A DNA stretch of 64,000 nt from Humulus lupulus (taxonomy: Eukaryota > Streptophyta > Magnoliopsida > Rosales > Cannabaceae), in NCBI RefSeq assembly GCF_963169125.1, contig NC_084801.1, forward strand, positions 115,905,061 through 115,969,060. Reading direction: 5' to 3'. Below, piece after piece: positions 20,937-32,680 of this stretch. The position numbers and the translations under genes were made by a program. Each line of letters begins with the position of its first letter. Positions within the stretch are counted from its first letter, which is position 1. The notes below the pieces were generated by a model. That model saw only the letters and a list, made by a program, of their open reading frames with translations. It did no database searches and was not told the DNA's origin.

Positions 20937-20956
20937 AACTCCCCGGCAACGGCACC
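20937..20956 (-). other. D primer-binding site
   Basis: On the minus strand TGGTGCCGTTGCCGGGGAGT begins seven bases inside the right LTR. This closely resembles the PBS type usually attributed to tRNA-Asp in Athila and similar elements, with T in place of C at the fourth position. Confidence 0.75.
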
Positions 20957-20963
20957 AAAAACT

Positions 20964-22884
20964 TGATGGACCCAAAATGGGTATGTTTTAAATATTTATA
21001 AATCGCAAGCGCACGAATTGTTCATATAGAATAGTGATCGTGTAAGCAAGGATGCCGAACCCAAAGGAGTTGTCTAAAATCGAAAAGAAAACTACTTTAA
21101 ACCAAAATTAATAAATTCTAACCTAGCTCCAAAGATTGATGAGAATTTGTAACAATAAAATAAAAGATAATAATAAAGATATTAAAGACAATATATTTAA
21201 CTAAATTAATAATTGTAAACAAGATAGTAAAAGAAAGATTATAAAGATAATAGAATCCACAAAATATAAGTTCAATAATATTTAAAAGTATATTGATTCT
21301 CAAGTTTTAGTAATAGTAAAAATTAATCAAACCATCACTTATTCAAATTAGATATTCTATTTAAGCACAAGTTTTTATAAAAATATAGGATCTATCTTCA
21401 CTTTTAAAAATTATAATTTCAAAGCATTTAGTGTAAATCAATCTAATGAAATAACAAATAAATCAATGAACATTATTTATAAGGCAAAACATAATATTTT
21501 TGTTCTAAGCATTGGATGTGTACAATTTAATGACACATCTTACACAAATAATATTATATTTTTGCACTAATGAAGAACAAAGTGTAAATATGTTCTAACA
21601 ATCTAAAATACAAGATATTTAAGATGAAAGAAAATATTTGAAGAAGAAAATCCATAAACTTTATTGCACAAAATGAGAAATCAACATACAAAATAAACAC
21701 TATCTAGTTACATATTGTTTCATCATCACCTTTATAATCTTAAAAAGATTAGAAACTCGTAACTAGAATAGCAAATACAAACTAAAAATTACAAACATAA
21801 ATAGGAAAATTCGGAGGATGAACCCCCAAATTTTTCCTCTAAAAACACATAGAAAATTTACAACAAAGAAGAAGAAGAAAATGGAGAGGTCTTGAAATGT
21901 GGTAAGTGTGTAGTGTAACCTCCTCCAAAATTTAGTACTCCTAAATGGTCTTCAAAACTCCCCATTTATAGCCAAAATGATAATATTAAAATAATCAATT
22001 TAAATTAATTAAATTAATAACAATATGGCAAATAGGGGTAAATTATAGGATGTAATGATGATTTTGGGGTAAAATGTGTAGAAAAGTTTGGGTAAAAAGT
22101 TGGCATTTTTGACAAAGGGAACAATGGTACATTGTGCAATTGTTGGGCTCAAAATGTTGCAGGAGGCTGGCTGGTGTACGGCTGGGGGCATCAGGCGTGG
22201 GATGAAGCTTTTGTTTGCTAGAGTGGTTGTTGGGCCTGGGGAGTGAGGAAGGAGGTAGTTGGCTGAAATGGTGGGTCGGTTGGAGAAAGGAAGGCCTAGG
22301 CGGGCTGGGGTGGAGATGAGGCATCTGGGGGCTTCTTGCTGAGGCTGGGTGAAAGCCGTGGAGAAGCTTCGGCTGGTGTTGTGCTGGAGACGTGGCTGGA
22401 AGGAGCTGGCTGAGGAGGGAGGGCCGAAGGGTGCTGAGCTACGGGTTGGGCTAGGAGCTAAGGGAGGTGTGGCCTAGTACTGCTGATGCCATTTCCTTTG
22501 CCTATCTCTCAAAAATGTCACTTCTTTCTTTTGATTTCCTTTAAACAAAAAAAATGCAAACTAATTTCTATAAAATAGTATAAATTAACTTCAAAAAAAA
22601 TATTTTCAAAATACAAATATATCTCATTAATTTAAACTTAATTTGTTTTGACACTTAAGTTGAATAAATATGCATTTATTTTTACCACTAAACACACAAC
22701 AATAATTCAAATAATTAAACTACAACATAATAACTATAAAAACACACAAAAATCTTTAAAATCAAAATAAACCCAATAAATTCAAAATTACTTTAAAACT
22801 TAATAAATCAATTAAAAACTCAAGAATTAAGCAACAATTAGCACATAAAAAGTGGTAAAATAACTCTATTTTGTAGAGTTATCT
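20964..22884 (-). mobile_element. D right (5') LTR
   Basis: The LTR is about 1.92 kb, from TGATGGACCC to GAGTTATC plus one base. The last base is T where the left LTR has A. It is intact across the site where T1 entered the left LTR: AATGGTACATTG here, against T1's end followed by GGTACATTG at 14892. No coding potential is seen. Confidence 0.8.
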
Positions 22885-23862
22885 GGAACTCACCTAGGGT
22901 GATCTACCTGTTTGTGAATGTAGTCCAGAGGGAAAAATGGCGAAGCGTCTCTTCTCTGTGATAAGAGAAATGGCCAAAGAACCACTATGACTAGTATGTT
23001 CATGGATCCATGGTCCCCGCATCACCTTTGAGTAAATCATCTAGAATGTCTCAATTAATTGATTTAATTATCAATTAGAATTTTTAAAGTTGACTAAGTC
23101 AATTATGGAAATTTTTATAGAGATATGAGATTTAGAGAATAAAAAAGAATTTTTGGAAAAAATTATTAATATTGATGATTTGGTGTCAATATAAATAAAT
23201 AATATTAAATCAAGTTTCAAATTATAATTAGTTAATTTGAATAATGATATAATTAATTCATTAATTAAAAGATAAATAAACAAAAAAGTTTTGAATTTAG
23301 GCCCAATTGGGATTTAAATTCAAAACAAAGAGATTGTGCCTAACTCCCTTTGTGGGAGCCCAAGACTTTGATTTCTTGTTTATTAATTTAAATTAATTAA
23401 AATTAAAATTAAAATTAAAATAAATCTCATTAAGTTGCCTATATAATGAATATGATATCTAGGGTTTTCATAAGTTAGTCTCAGTTGATTCATTGGATAA
23501 GTGAAAACTTATACAGTCTAATCATTTCTTGGACACTCTCTTCTTCTTCTCTTCTAGATCTCTATCTCATGTGTTGAGAACCAGTCCACACTAGTTCTAA
23601 GTTGATCAAAGGCTTGGTGAGGAAGATTGTGTTGTTGATCTAGTTCAATTTGTTGATAATACTCTGCTACAGAAAGGAATCAAGGGTTAGAGAGATTGAA
23701 GGAAGGAATTGTTCCAATTTCGCTGCGTAATGTAAGTTTCTTTACTTTACTCTATTTTGTATCAATTTCATAGGAACATGCTCTAGGAATTTACATGTTT
23801 GTTTGATAATATGTAAATTACATGAAAATAAATAAAGATCTTGTAATATGAAATTTCCTACA
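22885..23862 (+). mobile_element. Right part of a Ty1/copia-like LTR (K)
   Basis: The 3' end TTTCCTACA at 23862 implies a TGTAGGAAA start, which is not in the window. The stretch shares landmarks in the same order with the complete solo LTR at 59564-61588: CCATGGTCCC...ATCACCTTTG, TCTAGATCTC...ATGTGTTGAG, and TTTCGCTGCGTA near the end. It lies directly right of D. The simplest reading is that D inserted into K and K's left part is off-window. The following GATTT would be half of its target duplication. Confidence 0.6.
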
Positions 23863-25986
23863 GATTTTGTATCTTTTGTAAAGCAATCCCACACGGGCCA
23901 AGGATGAAGATTGATTCTACTACCTCTCCAGCTGGCCTCGAGAGAAGCTAATGTTCGAGGATATTCCTAACCACCCTCCAAACTTTAAGACCCAATTCTT
24001 TTGGACGAATGGCCTCGAACCATCCAAGTTATACTCATTTCAACATTCTTGTAAGTCTTGTCTTTGTATTTTTCGAGCTTAAAATTTCGTCTTTTTCTTA
24101 AGCTCGACTATTTATACTTTTATTGTTGTACAACTAATTATGATCTCCCAAAGTCGACCAGGGAGATGGTGGATCGTCGAGACGATATCCTAAATCTCCC
24201 ATACGTCCAATAGTCTCTTCACTACCTCCTTCATGAGGATAAGCTCCGCCTATATGGTCCCCTCGGCGAATGCGAGTCTACAGACGATGTTGAAAGTACG
24301 CGAGATAGGAAGACTTCCCAATCCCCACTCTCAAACCCTTTTCAAAGAAGAGGAAAAGGGGTTCAAGCTTGAGAGCCTCTGACCCTTCACCTGATAGACC
24401 TTCTTGCTCGGGGAATGAGGCTCAAGACAAGGCTTCCCCTGGCCCATCTGATGGAGGTAATGTAATCCTAGATATGTCTCACTGGTCTCCCATCCTTCTC
24501 GAGTGAGAACCAAATGTGTTAGTCTCCTTTAACAATCCCCAGAATAATTTATGATTTTGCCAGGGGTACACTTTAAGGTTCATAAAGATGACAATTGGTT
24601 ATCTGAGTTTCAAACTATGTATAGTATAAACGAAGTATGGGACGGTATAGGATTCCAGTATGGCTCAAATGAATGGAGAAAGTTGTTTGAGTTGTCTCCC
24701 ACATTCCGAGGTGAGGAATCCACTCCTAGTGTTATTGAGTTATCTTAAGAGGACATATAGATTTCTTGGACTTCGAGTTCAAGTTTGGATGAACCCTCAA
24801 GTTAGGTTTTTTTTTCTAGTATTGTTTTCCTATTTCAAATACATGTAATTGAATACTAATGTTTTCCCTCTCTTTTGCAGGCGAGATGGATTCTGATCTC
24901 GAGAACATCCTTAGTCAACCTCCCTCCTCGAAGGGCTCGAAGTGGAGCCGAGTGTCGTCAAAGACCACCAGGGCTTCGAAGATAGCCAAAAAGACTGAGA
25001 CTACATCTACAACCTTAGGTCCACCTGTTGCCTCCTCAGGCCATACCACTGCACCTTTGGTTGATGCCCCTCTGACGCTTGATACACCTCCAACTCTCCC
25101 GACCTTGACTGCTCCTGCTCCTGAGAAATCTCCCAGTCAAGGAAAGAAAGTCCATTTTGCTCCCACGTCGTTACTTGCCCGAAAGTGTACCATATCTCCC
25201 CATGAGCCTGAATTCGTGGTTGACAACGAGGCTGGTACTTCTGGTGATGAGCTTGGTTCGGAGGCCCTTACTCTTCTGGGACGCTCCTGTAGCAACCTCC
25301 AAGGTCTCCACTGGGATTTCTTGAGGGGTTGTGACAACACCACCACTCTTTTTGATAAGGCCGAAGAGCTGCTCACCTCAGTAAGTATTATTGCCTGTCG
25401 AGTTCGAAGCTATTTTTATTCGTCTTTGCTTGCTTTAATATTTTCCTCTTGATGCAGAACCTTTTAACCTTCATTCGCCAATACCAAATTATGAGTCATG
25501 AGGCAGCCACCAGCCGTGGGCATGTTTATGATGCCAAGGCTACTTAGACCCGAGCTAAGGATGTCCTCAAAAAGGCAAAGAAAGAACTTGAGGAGACTAA
25601 AAAGGAGTTGGAAACAAGAAATTTGGAATTGGAAACAAAAATGTTGGAGCTGTCCTCCAAAGCAGCTGAGCTCAAAAGGGTTCAAAAGTTAAACACCAAG
25701 CTTGAGGAGGAAAAGACGACCACTTTTGAGTTCATGGAAAGTGTAAAGGCTCATTTTCTAGAGGATTTTAAGACCAAAAAGGATAGTGTCATTGACCTGG
25801 CCATGTATCGGATTTGGTATATGATCCTCGACCTCGATACCAGTTTCCTGGCCATCAAAGAGGAGGAATATCTGGAGAAGTGGTAGGCTCGGTTGGAGGA
25901 AGAAGAGACCGTTGTCGCAGCTAAGGAGTCTGCCAAGGCCAAAGAAGGAACAGGCGAGGTGGATATCGGAGCCACCAAGCCATGAA
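23863..25986 (+). pseudogene. E antisense spliced gene, 3' part (plant-mobile-domain-like family)
   Basis: The first recognisable piece, FEDIPNHPPNFKTQFFWTNG, aligns with PSHPNDFKDQFFMSMG of T2, and the same splice donor (GTAAGT, 24052) follows. A basic patch lies near 24345. An acceptor TTTTGCAG at about 24881 opens a Ser/Thr/Pro-rich exon (MDSDLENILSQPPSSKG onward). A donor at about 25381 and an acceptor at about 25458 follow. The last exon is a Lys/Glu coiled coil (LKKAKKELEETKKELETR) ending with TGA at 25984-25986. In-frame stops lie near 25547 and 25885. The N-terminal half and the promoter are cut off by LTR K. Codons are more AT-rich than in T1 and T2. Confidence 0.65.
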
Positions 25987-26751
25987 GTATTTTTCTTGGG
26001 CTGCGACCCTTATATATATTTTTTGTAAATATTTAAGGTTCTCGTGGCCAAGAAAATTTATAACTCGCATGGTTGAGCTATTTCATTATCTTTTGATTGT
26101 ATAATTATTTCTCTAACAGTAGTTTTATGCTTTTAACAATCTATCTCGAAAATTTTATGCATATTGTGTACTTATAATTTTGGTCTTCATACTATGCGTC
26201 ATATTTCTTTATCAAAACATTTCGAGCTTTCAATATGTGGCTTTTATCATACTTGTTTATTCACACAAGTACATTTCAAGCTTATCTTAATTTCCATTTA
26301 ATCACACATGGTTTATTTTTTTGCGCTTGGTTCGACCTTGTTTTAGTCAAGGTTGAGTTCTATTTACACCATGTATCTTCTCTTTGAAAAATACTTAATG
26401 GTTTGTAGTGATATTTGTATAGTTATTTCTTGATTAGTAAACAATTCTTGCCCTCATCCATGATGATGGTTTCGAGGTTGAAATCAAACGTGTGCAAAAT
26501 TTCCCAACGTAAAGATTTCAAAATGAATGTTGGTTATTCTAGGCTCATATATAATTAGTCTCATGTTTGGTTTATGATCCATGCACTTGATAATTGTTTT
26601 TATTTTTGCTATATTTTTTTCGAGCTTATGGTATCATGGTATACCACTTATGTCCCCTTAAAATCCTATGATTGTGAAATCTTAGGTTATTGAATATTGA
26701 GAGCAAGCAAAAAAATATAAAAATAATAAAAATGAATAGTACTTTATTTAT
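25987..26751. other. E spacer between antisense gene and integrase, left part
   Basis: AT-rich non-coding DNA that would hold the 3' UTR of E's antisense gene. Unlike T1 and T2 it shows no clear tandem array. It ends with the TTTAT target of T2 at 26747-26751. Confidence 0.5.
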
Positions 26752-27506
26752 TGTTGACACGGTTCTTCGCCAACAGGTAATTAAGAAAATAAGAGAAAGG
26801 GATTAGTGCTTAGGTTGAACCGAAACAGATATATGATCTTAGAAAATGAAATGGTGACTCAAAATACGTCTTTTAAGTGGTTCAAAGGTTAAAATCATTC
26901 TACTACAATAGTCAGTATTATTGCTATATACTGGGTATTTGATTACAGGGTATTTCTTACAATCGAGAATCCAACCTCTATTAAGTCCCAAGGTCTCCAT
27001 ATTTATAGGAGAAGGCACCTGGGAGTTGGTAAGAAGGTCATCCCGTGACCTTCTTACCTATCATGTCAACTCTGTGACATTCATGATTAATTCCTAAACC
27101 TGACACATGAGTGTGGTCAAATCAATAGGTAAGGGGATAATGGGCCGCACGGCCCAAACCAGTCGTGGGAGTCTGAATACGCACGTTCCTGCTGCGTGTT
27201 CGAGAAGTAAGGGATACATCAAACACGTGATGTCTGATATATGCATGTTTACCTTGCGTGGTTGACTTCATAAAAGGTCACAGCCTCCACATCCAGCTCG
27301 CACGACGAGCTGGATGCTTACCTCGACCTGCGGCCTTCAGGGTCCAGATTCAGTCTTTGAGCAATCTTGGTGAACCCTTAGTTTACCTCGAGCTAAAGAG
27401 GTAGGGCTTTACGATGCAGCTCCGGTTTCGGGGAGGTCCACATGGTAGTCATGATTAGGCCATATCTCAGCTCGTTAATCAGCCCGTGGGAAAATTAGGG
27501 CGTACA
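26752..27506 (-). mobile_element. T2 3' LTR
   Basis: On the plus strand it runs from TGTTGACACGG to GGGCGTACA. A minus-strand TATAAATA (plus 27000-27007) is preserved. The adjoining inside sequence, TCTGCCCCCCAAG at 27507-27519, is the complement of a polypurine tract, which fixes this copy as the 3' LTR. Confidence 0.93.
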
Positions 27507-27522
27507 TCTGCCCCCCAAGCCT
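27507..27522 (-). other. T2 polypurine tract
   Basis: The minus strand reads a purine run, GCTTGGGGGGCAGA, directly before the LTR start TGTACGCCC. This is the expected plus-strand DNA priming site. M has a comparable tract (GGGGGAGAAAATG) at about 62068-62085. Confidence 0.75.
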
Positions 27523-27771
27523 CTGCTCGTGGTACACGACGTCGTGTAGGGCCACAGCAGGGGCTTTTAGGCTTCCCCATGAACTCTTCATATTCCACAT
27601 TCTATGCAGGCGCCGAATACGTGGAACATCGTGGTTGGTGACGGTACGTCTTCCGAGAACCGCATTAAATGGCCTAGCCTATGCCCAGCCGTCGTTTCAT
27701 CTTTCGAGTGAAGGGCCTTGGATCCCACATCAGGGCAATCCAACGGCCCTCTTCACGTGACCCTTCATGCA

Positions 27772-27780
27772 TATAAAAAG
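27772..27780 (+). promoter_or_regulatory. TATA box of the T2 antisense gene
   Basis: TATAAAAAG lies 265 bp inside the LTR and about 235 bp before a splice donor (GTAAGT, 28006). The spacing to the donor resembles T1 (about 290 bp) and M (about 185 bp). ATCCAACGGCCC is 36-46 bp upstream. Confidence 0.6.
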
Positions 27781-28527
27781 GGGTGGCCACCTTACGCACG
27801 GGCCACCCGTTCATTTGCAATTTTTCAGAAATTTTTCCCTTCTTCTCTCTTCATCTTCAACAGAAAAAACCCTTTTCTTCCCGACCGCCATTCCTAACGT
27901 TCAAGAGGTTCAGGTGCAGAGACTCCTACGAAGCCTTGGAACCAACTGCTCCGACGAAGCCCCAACCCAGCCGATATCTTCATCCACTTCCCAGCCAAAC
28001 ACTCTGTAAGTCTCCTGACTGTGCATGTTTCGAAGTTATTTTTTACTGTAGCTTAGGTAAATATTTACTATAGCCGCATGCAAGGGTTTGGTAGGTTTTG
28101 TGGGAATGAAGGGTGAAAGCCTTTTAGGTTAGGGTATTGTTTGTAGTAGGAAGCCGTTTAGGAGCATGGTTTACAGGATGCATTTTCTGGGGAAAATTTT
28201 TGGGTATGATTTTTGGGATATTAGTTCAAAATATTCAATATTTTGGGTGCAAAACCAGGTAGCTTAGGGGACACGCTTCACAGGCTGTTTTTCCTTTCTT
28301 GCCTATTGGAACTTTCCCTCCAAGGCAAAATTTTAATCTGACCCTCCTGACACACGAATTCTGAGTAATCGGGGATCTGTTGGGAGCACAGGCGCGTGTT
28401 CATAGAACTGCGTGGTCTCACTCTCCACGAGCTGGGCTTACCTCAGCTCGTGCAAAGATCATTTGATTTTTCCTCATGCTCAGGTCGCCTTTTCTGAAAT
28501 CTTTTCTTTTGTTCGCTAGGCGACCAG

Positions 28528-31209
28528 ATGGCACCAAAGAAGAATGCCCCGAAAAGGACCGCCGTCAGCTCGGCCTCTCAGCAAGACAAAGGAAAGGCGG
28601 TGATGGCCGAATCCCCAATCCCCCACTTCAGGCCAGCGGTGGAACATGAGCTCGAGGTGGCTCCTGACGCGTTCTTTGAGGCAGAGAGGATCGTCTCAAA
28701 GATCATCGACCAGACGAAGGTCAACAAAATATTCCTCTCCCACAACATCGGGCTAGGGAGAGCATCAGTGATTGCCCGACCTCCCGCAGAGGGTGAGCGG
28801 CGCTGCGCGCCGCTTGACGAGGCATTTGCGGCCTGGAGCGATGAGCATTTTAAGGCGGGGGCCTTCCTCCCGTTGGATCAGTATTTTGCTAACTTCCTCA
28901 ATTACGTGAAGTTGGCCCCCTTCCAGCTCCCCCCCCCCCCCCAACTCTTATCGGCTGTTGGCGGGGTTAAGATATTTATTCTTGAAACAGGAGTGGGAGG
29001 TCCCCACTCCTGCAGACATTTTGTATTTTTTCTGCCTCAAGGCTAGCCCGGAGCAGCGGGGGCGAGGCGACGGGTTTTATTACTTAACCCGATTCCCCAA
29101 CACAGCTGCAGTCATCGAGCTGCCCAGCCACCCCAACGACTTCAAAGATCAGTTCTTTATGTCGATGGGGTTCAGAAACTGCGAGCTCCACTACTTCAAT
29201 CATCCTCGTAAGTTCTTTTCAACCTTAGCTCGTAAGTTAAGTATCATTTAGCTCCTCCTGTATCCTTTTCTGACTTAGATTAATCCTGCAGCTATCTTCG
29301 CGAGGACGGAGAAATCTGTGACCCTCGGGGCCCAATACGAGACACTGGTGGGCTTGCCCCCCAGTGAGAAGGATTACCGCGTGCTCGTAACAGACGAGAC
29401 GATGGTGGCCTGCAAGCTGATTTTCCCAAATCAGACTTTGAACCTAAGGAGGCCCCGGGGGCTTCCCCCAGCTCGCGACACCAGACCTACCATCGTGGAG
29501 GAGGTCGCGGGGGATGAAGATGAGGAGGACGAGGACGATGAGGTTCCCCTCGTGAGGAACAGGAAGCGGGCGCTGGAGGTCGCCCAGAGAACGGACGAGG
29601 AGAGGATCTGGTCCGGAGCAGCCGCGGGTCCTTCTGGCCAAGGTAACCCTTACATGTTTAGGAATTTAGATAGGGCCATTGCCGACCCCCGGCTAGCTAG
29701 GTTCAATCCCAGACAGATCGTCCAACGTCACCGAAGAGATCCGGACCTGGATACAACCCTGCTCCACTATGTCGACCAGCTCGTGCTGGATTACCAAGAT
29801 AGCCGACCTAGGGGTACCGTAGTCGTAGATAACACCCTAGCCTTTAGGTCGATCTTATTTTAGGAGTATGGGACCAATCTTCGGTCATGGCCATCACTCC
29901 ATAGAGGTGCCGTAGCTCCGGGACTTAGGCAATATGTAGAAGAATCTAGCCCGGAGCCAGAGTTGGATCTAGAACTTGCGCCAGCTCGGGGAATAATCGA
30001 CTTAGATTCTCTCGCAGGAGCTCCGGGGCTGATGGTCGTAACCATAGGTTCTTCTTCTAGCTCGGGGGGTAGGATCCCTTTTAGTATATATATATATACA
30101 CTTGAATCTCTCTTTGCTTTTTTTTTTGAATGGTTGTTAACTTTTGTACTAACCATGCCTTTGTTTTGACAGAAGAGATGTCTCAGCCCGATGGAAGTCT
30201 GCGAGCTGCATTCGCCGGGGGGAACCCCTCAGCCGGGGCCCCTGGGCCAAAAATGAAGAAGCTCCGGACATTGAAAAAAGTCGCTGGAACCCCAACTAAG
30301 TCTCATGCAAAGGAGAAAGAGCAGCCCCCAACCGCCCAGGCCGCGGGAACTATTCCCCCTGCTGCGAGGGGAAGCAACATGCCCCCACCCCCTCCGCGAG
30401 CTCCGGCCCCCACCCGGGACGCAGGGGCGGAGCTCGAGGCTTCGGCGATTGTACCCTCTGAGGTACGCATCCTAGTCAATCCCCAGGACCTGGAGAAGAT
30501 TCCAGAGGCCTTCCGGGGAACGGTGTATGAGTCGGCGAAGCCACATATACAAGTTCAACAAGAAGGAGCTCAGGGCTATCGAAACATGGAGCCTAGTGGG
30601 CGTGCTGGAGTCTTCACTGGGCATGGGCCTAACAGTAAGCTAACCTCAACCTTTTATGGTTTTTGATTATCACACTTTGCCCTGTTTTTTCTTTCTTCCT
30701 TCTTTTTTCCTAAGGCAATTGCCTCTCCGCTTTTGCAGAGCGTCGTTGCCCTTCACCGGAGCATCGCCAGGACCAAAACTCAGCTCGAGGAGATGAGGAG
30801 CGAGCACCAGGCGGCCGTGGCCACCCACCAGACTTCTCTGCAGACGGCTAAGGATGCCTTGGTGTCCTCGCAGGCCGAGCTGGAGGAGACTCGCCCGAAG
30901 CTTCAAGAGCTCGAGACCGCCCTCGCCACCGCGCGGGCAGACTTAGATACCGCGAAGGCGGAGGCCAAGGACGCCCTAGCGGCTGAGCGGACAACTTCAA
31001 ACGCCGCCATGGAAGACATGTTCTACCATTGCTGGACCTATAACCAGGACGCCGACTTCTCCTTCCTGGCAGCGGCTGTCTGGGAGCCCTTGCTGGAGAA
31101 GTTCAAAGCTCGCCTCGATAAAGAAGCACCTTCCAAGGCTGGGGAAGGCTCCGGCACAGCTGAACAGGGTGAGACAGCGACCTCCAAGGGACCAACTGGT
31201 GGAGCTTAG
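28528..31209 (+). CDS. T2 antisense spliced gene, plant-mobile-domain-like family (frameshifted)
   Basis: A leader exon ends at 28005. The leader intron ends at 28519 and ATG follows at 28528. Exon 2 runs to 29207, with a donor GTAAGT at 29208 and an acceptor CTGCAG at 29291. Exon 3 ends near 29642 or, more likely from coding content, near 30067. Exon 4 runs 30173-30634 and the coiled-coil exon from 30739 to the stop at 31209. Content in order: basic start (MAPKKNAPKRTA), AWSDEHFKAGAFLPLDQYF, a domain with PTPADILYFF, HPNDFKDQFFMSMGF, a Glu/Asp run near 29510, a Pro-rich segment, then a heptad coiled coil (LEEMRSEHQAAVATHQTSL). Lesions: a 14-C run at 28929-28942 shifts the frame, TAG at 29861 probably replaces CAG, and a frame change lies near 30540. 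Function unknown. Confidence 0.72.
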
Positions 31210-31364
31210 GGCCTTCCTCTTTGTGCCCTTTTCTCGAATATTTTTAAAAAAAAATTGTGTAACTTTTGCATGAGGTGCTTACACCTCGAGACAATTTAAC
31301 TATCAACTTTATTTTTAATTGATTTACTGCCCTTTGCCTCTACGCATTTTAGTTACTATTTTGA

Positions 31365-32480
31365 AAAACTTAGTTCGCGTTAATCTTTATCTATATCTCG
31401 AGCTCTTTAGGTAGAACAACGATCGATAGATTTAGATTAACTTCTAAGTTTTATGACCTGGTTATATCCAGGAACTTAATTTGAAAACTTAGTTCGTGTT
31501 AATTTTTATCAATATCTCGAGCTCTTTAGGAAGAACAACGATCAATAGATTTAAATCAACTTCTAAGTTTTATGACCTGGTTATATCCAGGAACTTAATT
31601 TGAAAACTTAGTTCGTGTTAATTTTTATCAATATCTCGAGCTCTTTGGGAAGAACAACGATCAATAGATTTAAATCAACTTCTAAGTTTTATGACCTGGT
31701 TATATCCAGGAACTTAATTTGAAAACTTAGTTCGTGTTAATTTTTATCAATATCTCGAGCTCTTTAGGAAGAACAACGATCAATAGATTTAAATCAACTT
31801 CTAAGTTTTATGACCTGGTTATATCCAGGAACTTAATTTGAAAACTTAGTTCGTGTTAATTTTTATCAATATCTCGAGCTCTTTAGGAAGAACAACGATC
31901 AATAGATTTAAATCAACTTCTAAGTTTTATGACCTGGTTATATCCAGGAACTTAATTTGAAAACTTAGTTCGTGTTAATTTTTATCAATATCTCGAGCTC
32001 TTTGGGAAGAACAACGATCAATAGATTTAAATCAACTTCTAAGTTTTATGACCTGGTTATATCCAGGAACTTAATTTGAAAACTTAGTTCGTGTTAATTT
32101 TTATCAATATCTCGAGCTCTTTAGGAAGAACAACGATCAATAGATTTAAATCAACTTCTAAGTTTTATGACCTGGTTATATCCAGGAACTTAATTTGAAA
32201 ACTTAGTTCGTGTTAATTTTTATCAATATCTCGAGCTCTTTAGGAAGAACAACGATCAATAGATTTAAATCAACTTCTAAGTTTTATGACCTGGTTATAT
32301 CTAGGAACTTAATTTGAAAACTTAGTTCGTGTTAATTTTTATCAATATCTCGAGCTCTTTAGGAAGAACAACGATCAATAGATTTAAATCAACTTCTAAG
32401 TTTTATGACCTGGTTAAATCCAGGATAGGACTTAGTTCGCGTTAATTCTTACCAATATCTCGCGTTTTTTAAGAAAAACA
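31365..32480. repeat. About nine tandem copies of a 119 bp unit in T2
   Basis: Units start at 31481, 31600, 31719, 31838, 31957, 32076, 32195 and 32314, an exact 119 bp period, with diverged half or full units at each end. Each holds CTCGAGCTCTTTAGGAAG, GATCAATAGATTTAAATC and the hairpin CCTGG TTATAT CCAGG. Inner copies are almost identical (a few G/A or C/T differences); the outer ones are diverged. There is no sequence likeness to the T1 array at the same place. Confidence 0.97.
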
Positions 32481-32680
32481 ACGATCAATCGATATGAATC
32501 AACATCTAAGTCATTAAGGCGACCTGGTTATATCCAGGTACCATATGCCCCCCAAGTAACTGGGAAAGGATCTGTTGTGGTTACTTTAGATTACACTTGA
32601 AAACATGCACAAATATAAACAAAAAGTTGATTCTCATTGCTTAATACATAAAAAATGGCCTTTCAGGCCTTACAAGTGAA

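Larger units (their letters stand above)
15681..20963 (-). other. D internal region, non-coding and AT-rich
   Basis: Outside the solo LTR at 17572-20037 this region is AT-rich (poly-A, poly-T tracts) with no reading frame matching retroelement proteins. It starts with the polypurine-tract complement at 15681 and ends with the PBS complement. Small open frames such as 16887-17123 and 17168-17428 have no recognisable content. Confidence 0.7.
14892..22884 (-). mobile_element. Non-coding LTR retroelement D (LARD-like), left LTR interrupted by T1
   Basis: The sequence from 14892 to 15680 recurs at 22127-22884 in the same direction, apart from a few indels. A PBS complement lies at 20937-20956, just left of the right LTR (20964-22884). 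D's sense strand is therefore minus. Without the solo LTR at 17572 the internal region is only about 2.8 kb and has no gag or pol frame. That fits a large retrotransposon derivative moved by another element's proteins. The rest of the left LTR should lie beyond T1, off-window. Confidence 0.8.

Noticed and set aside
22009..22324. Minus-strand Pro/Ser-rich frames in D's right LTR, also seen at 14827-15090
   Set aside because: Both copies are LTR sequence. The likeness is due to the LTR duplication, not to a conserved gene.
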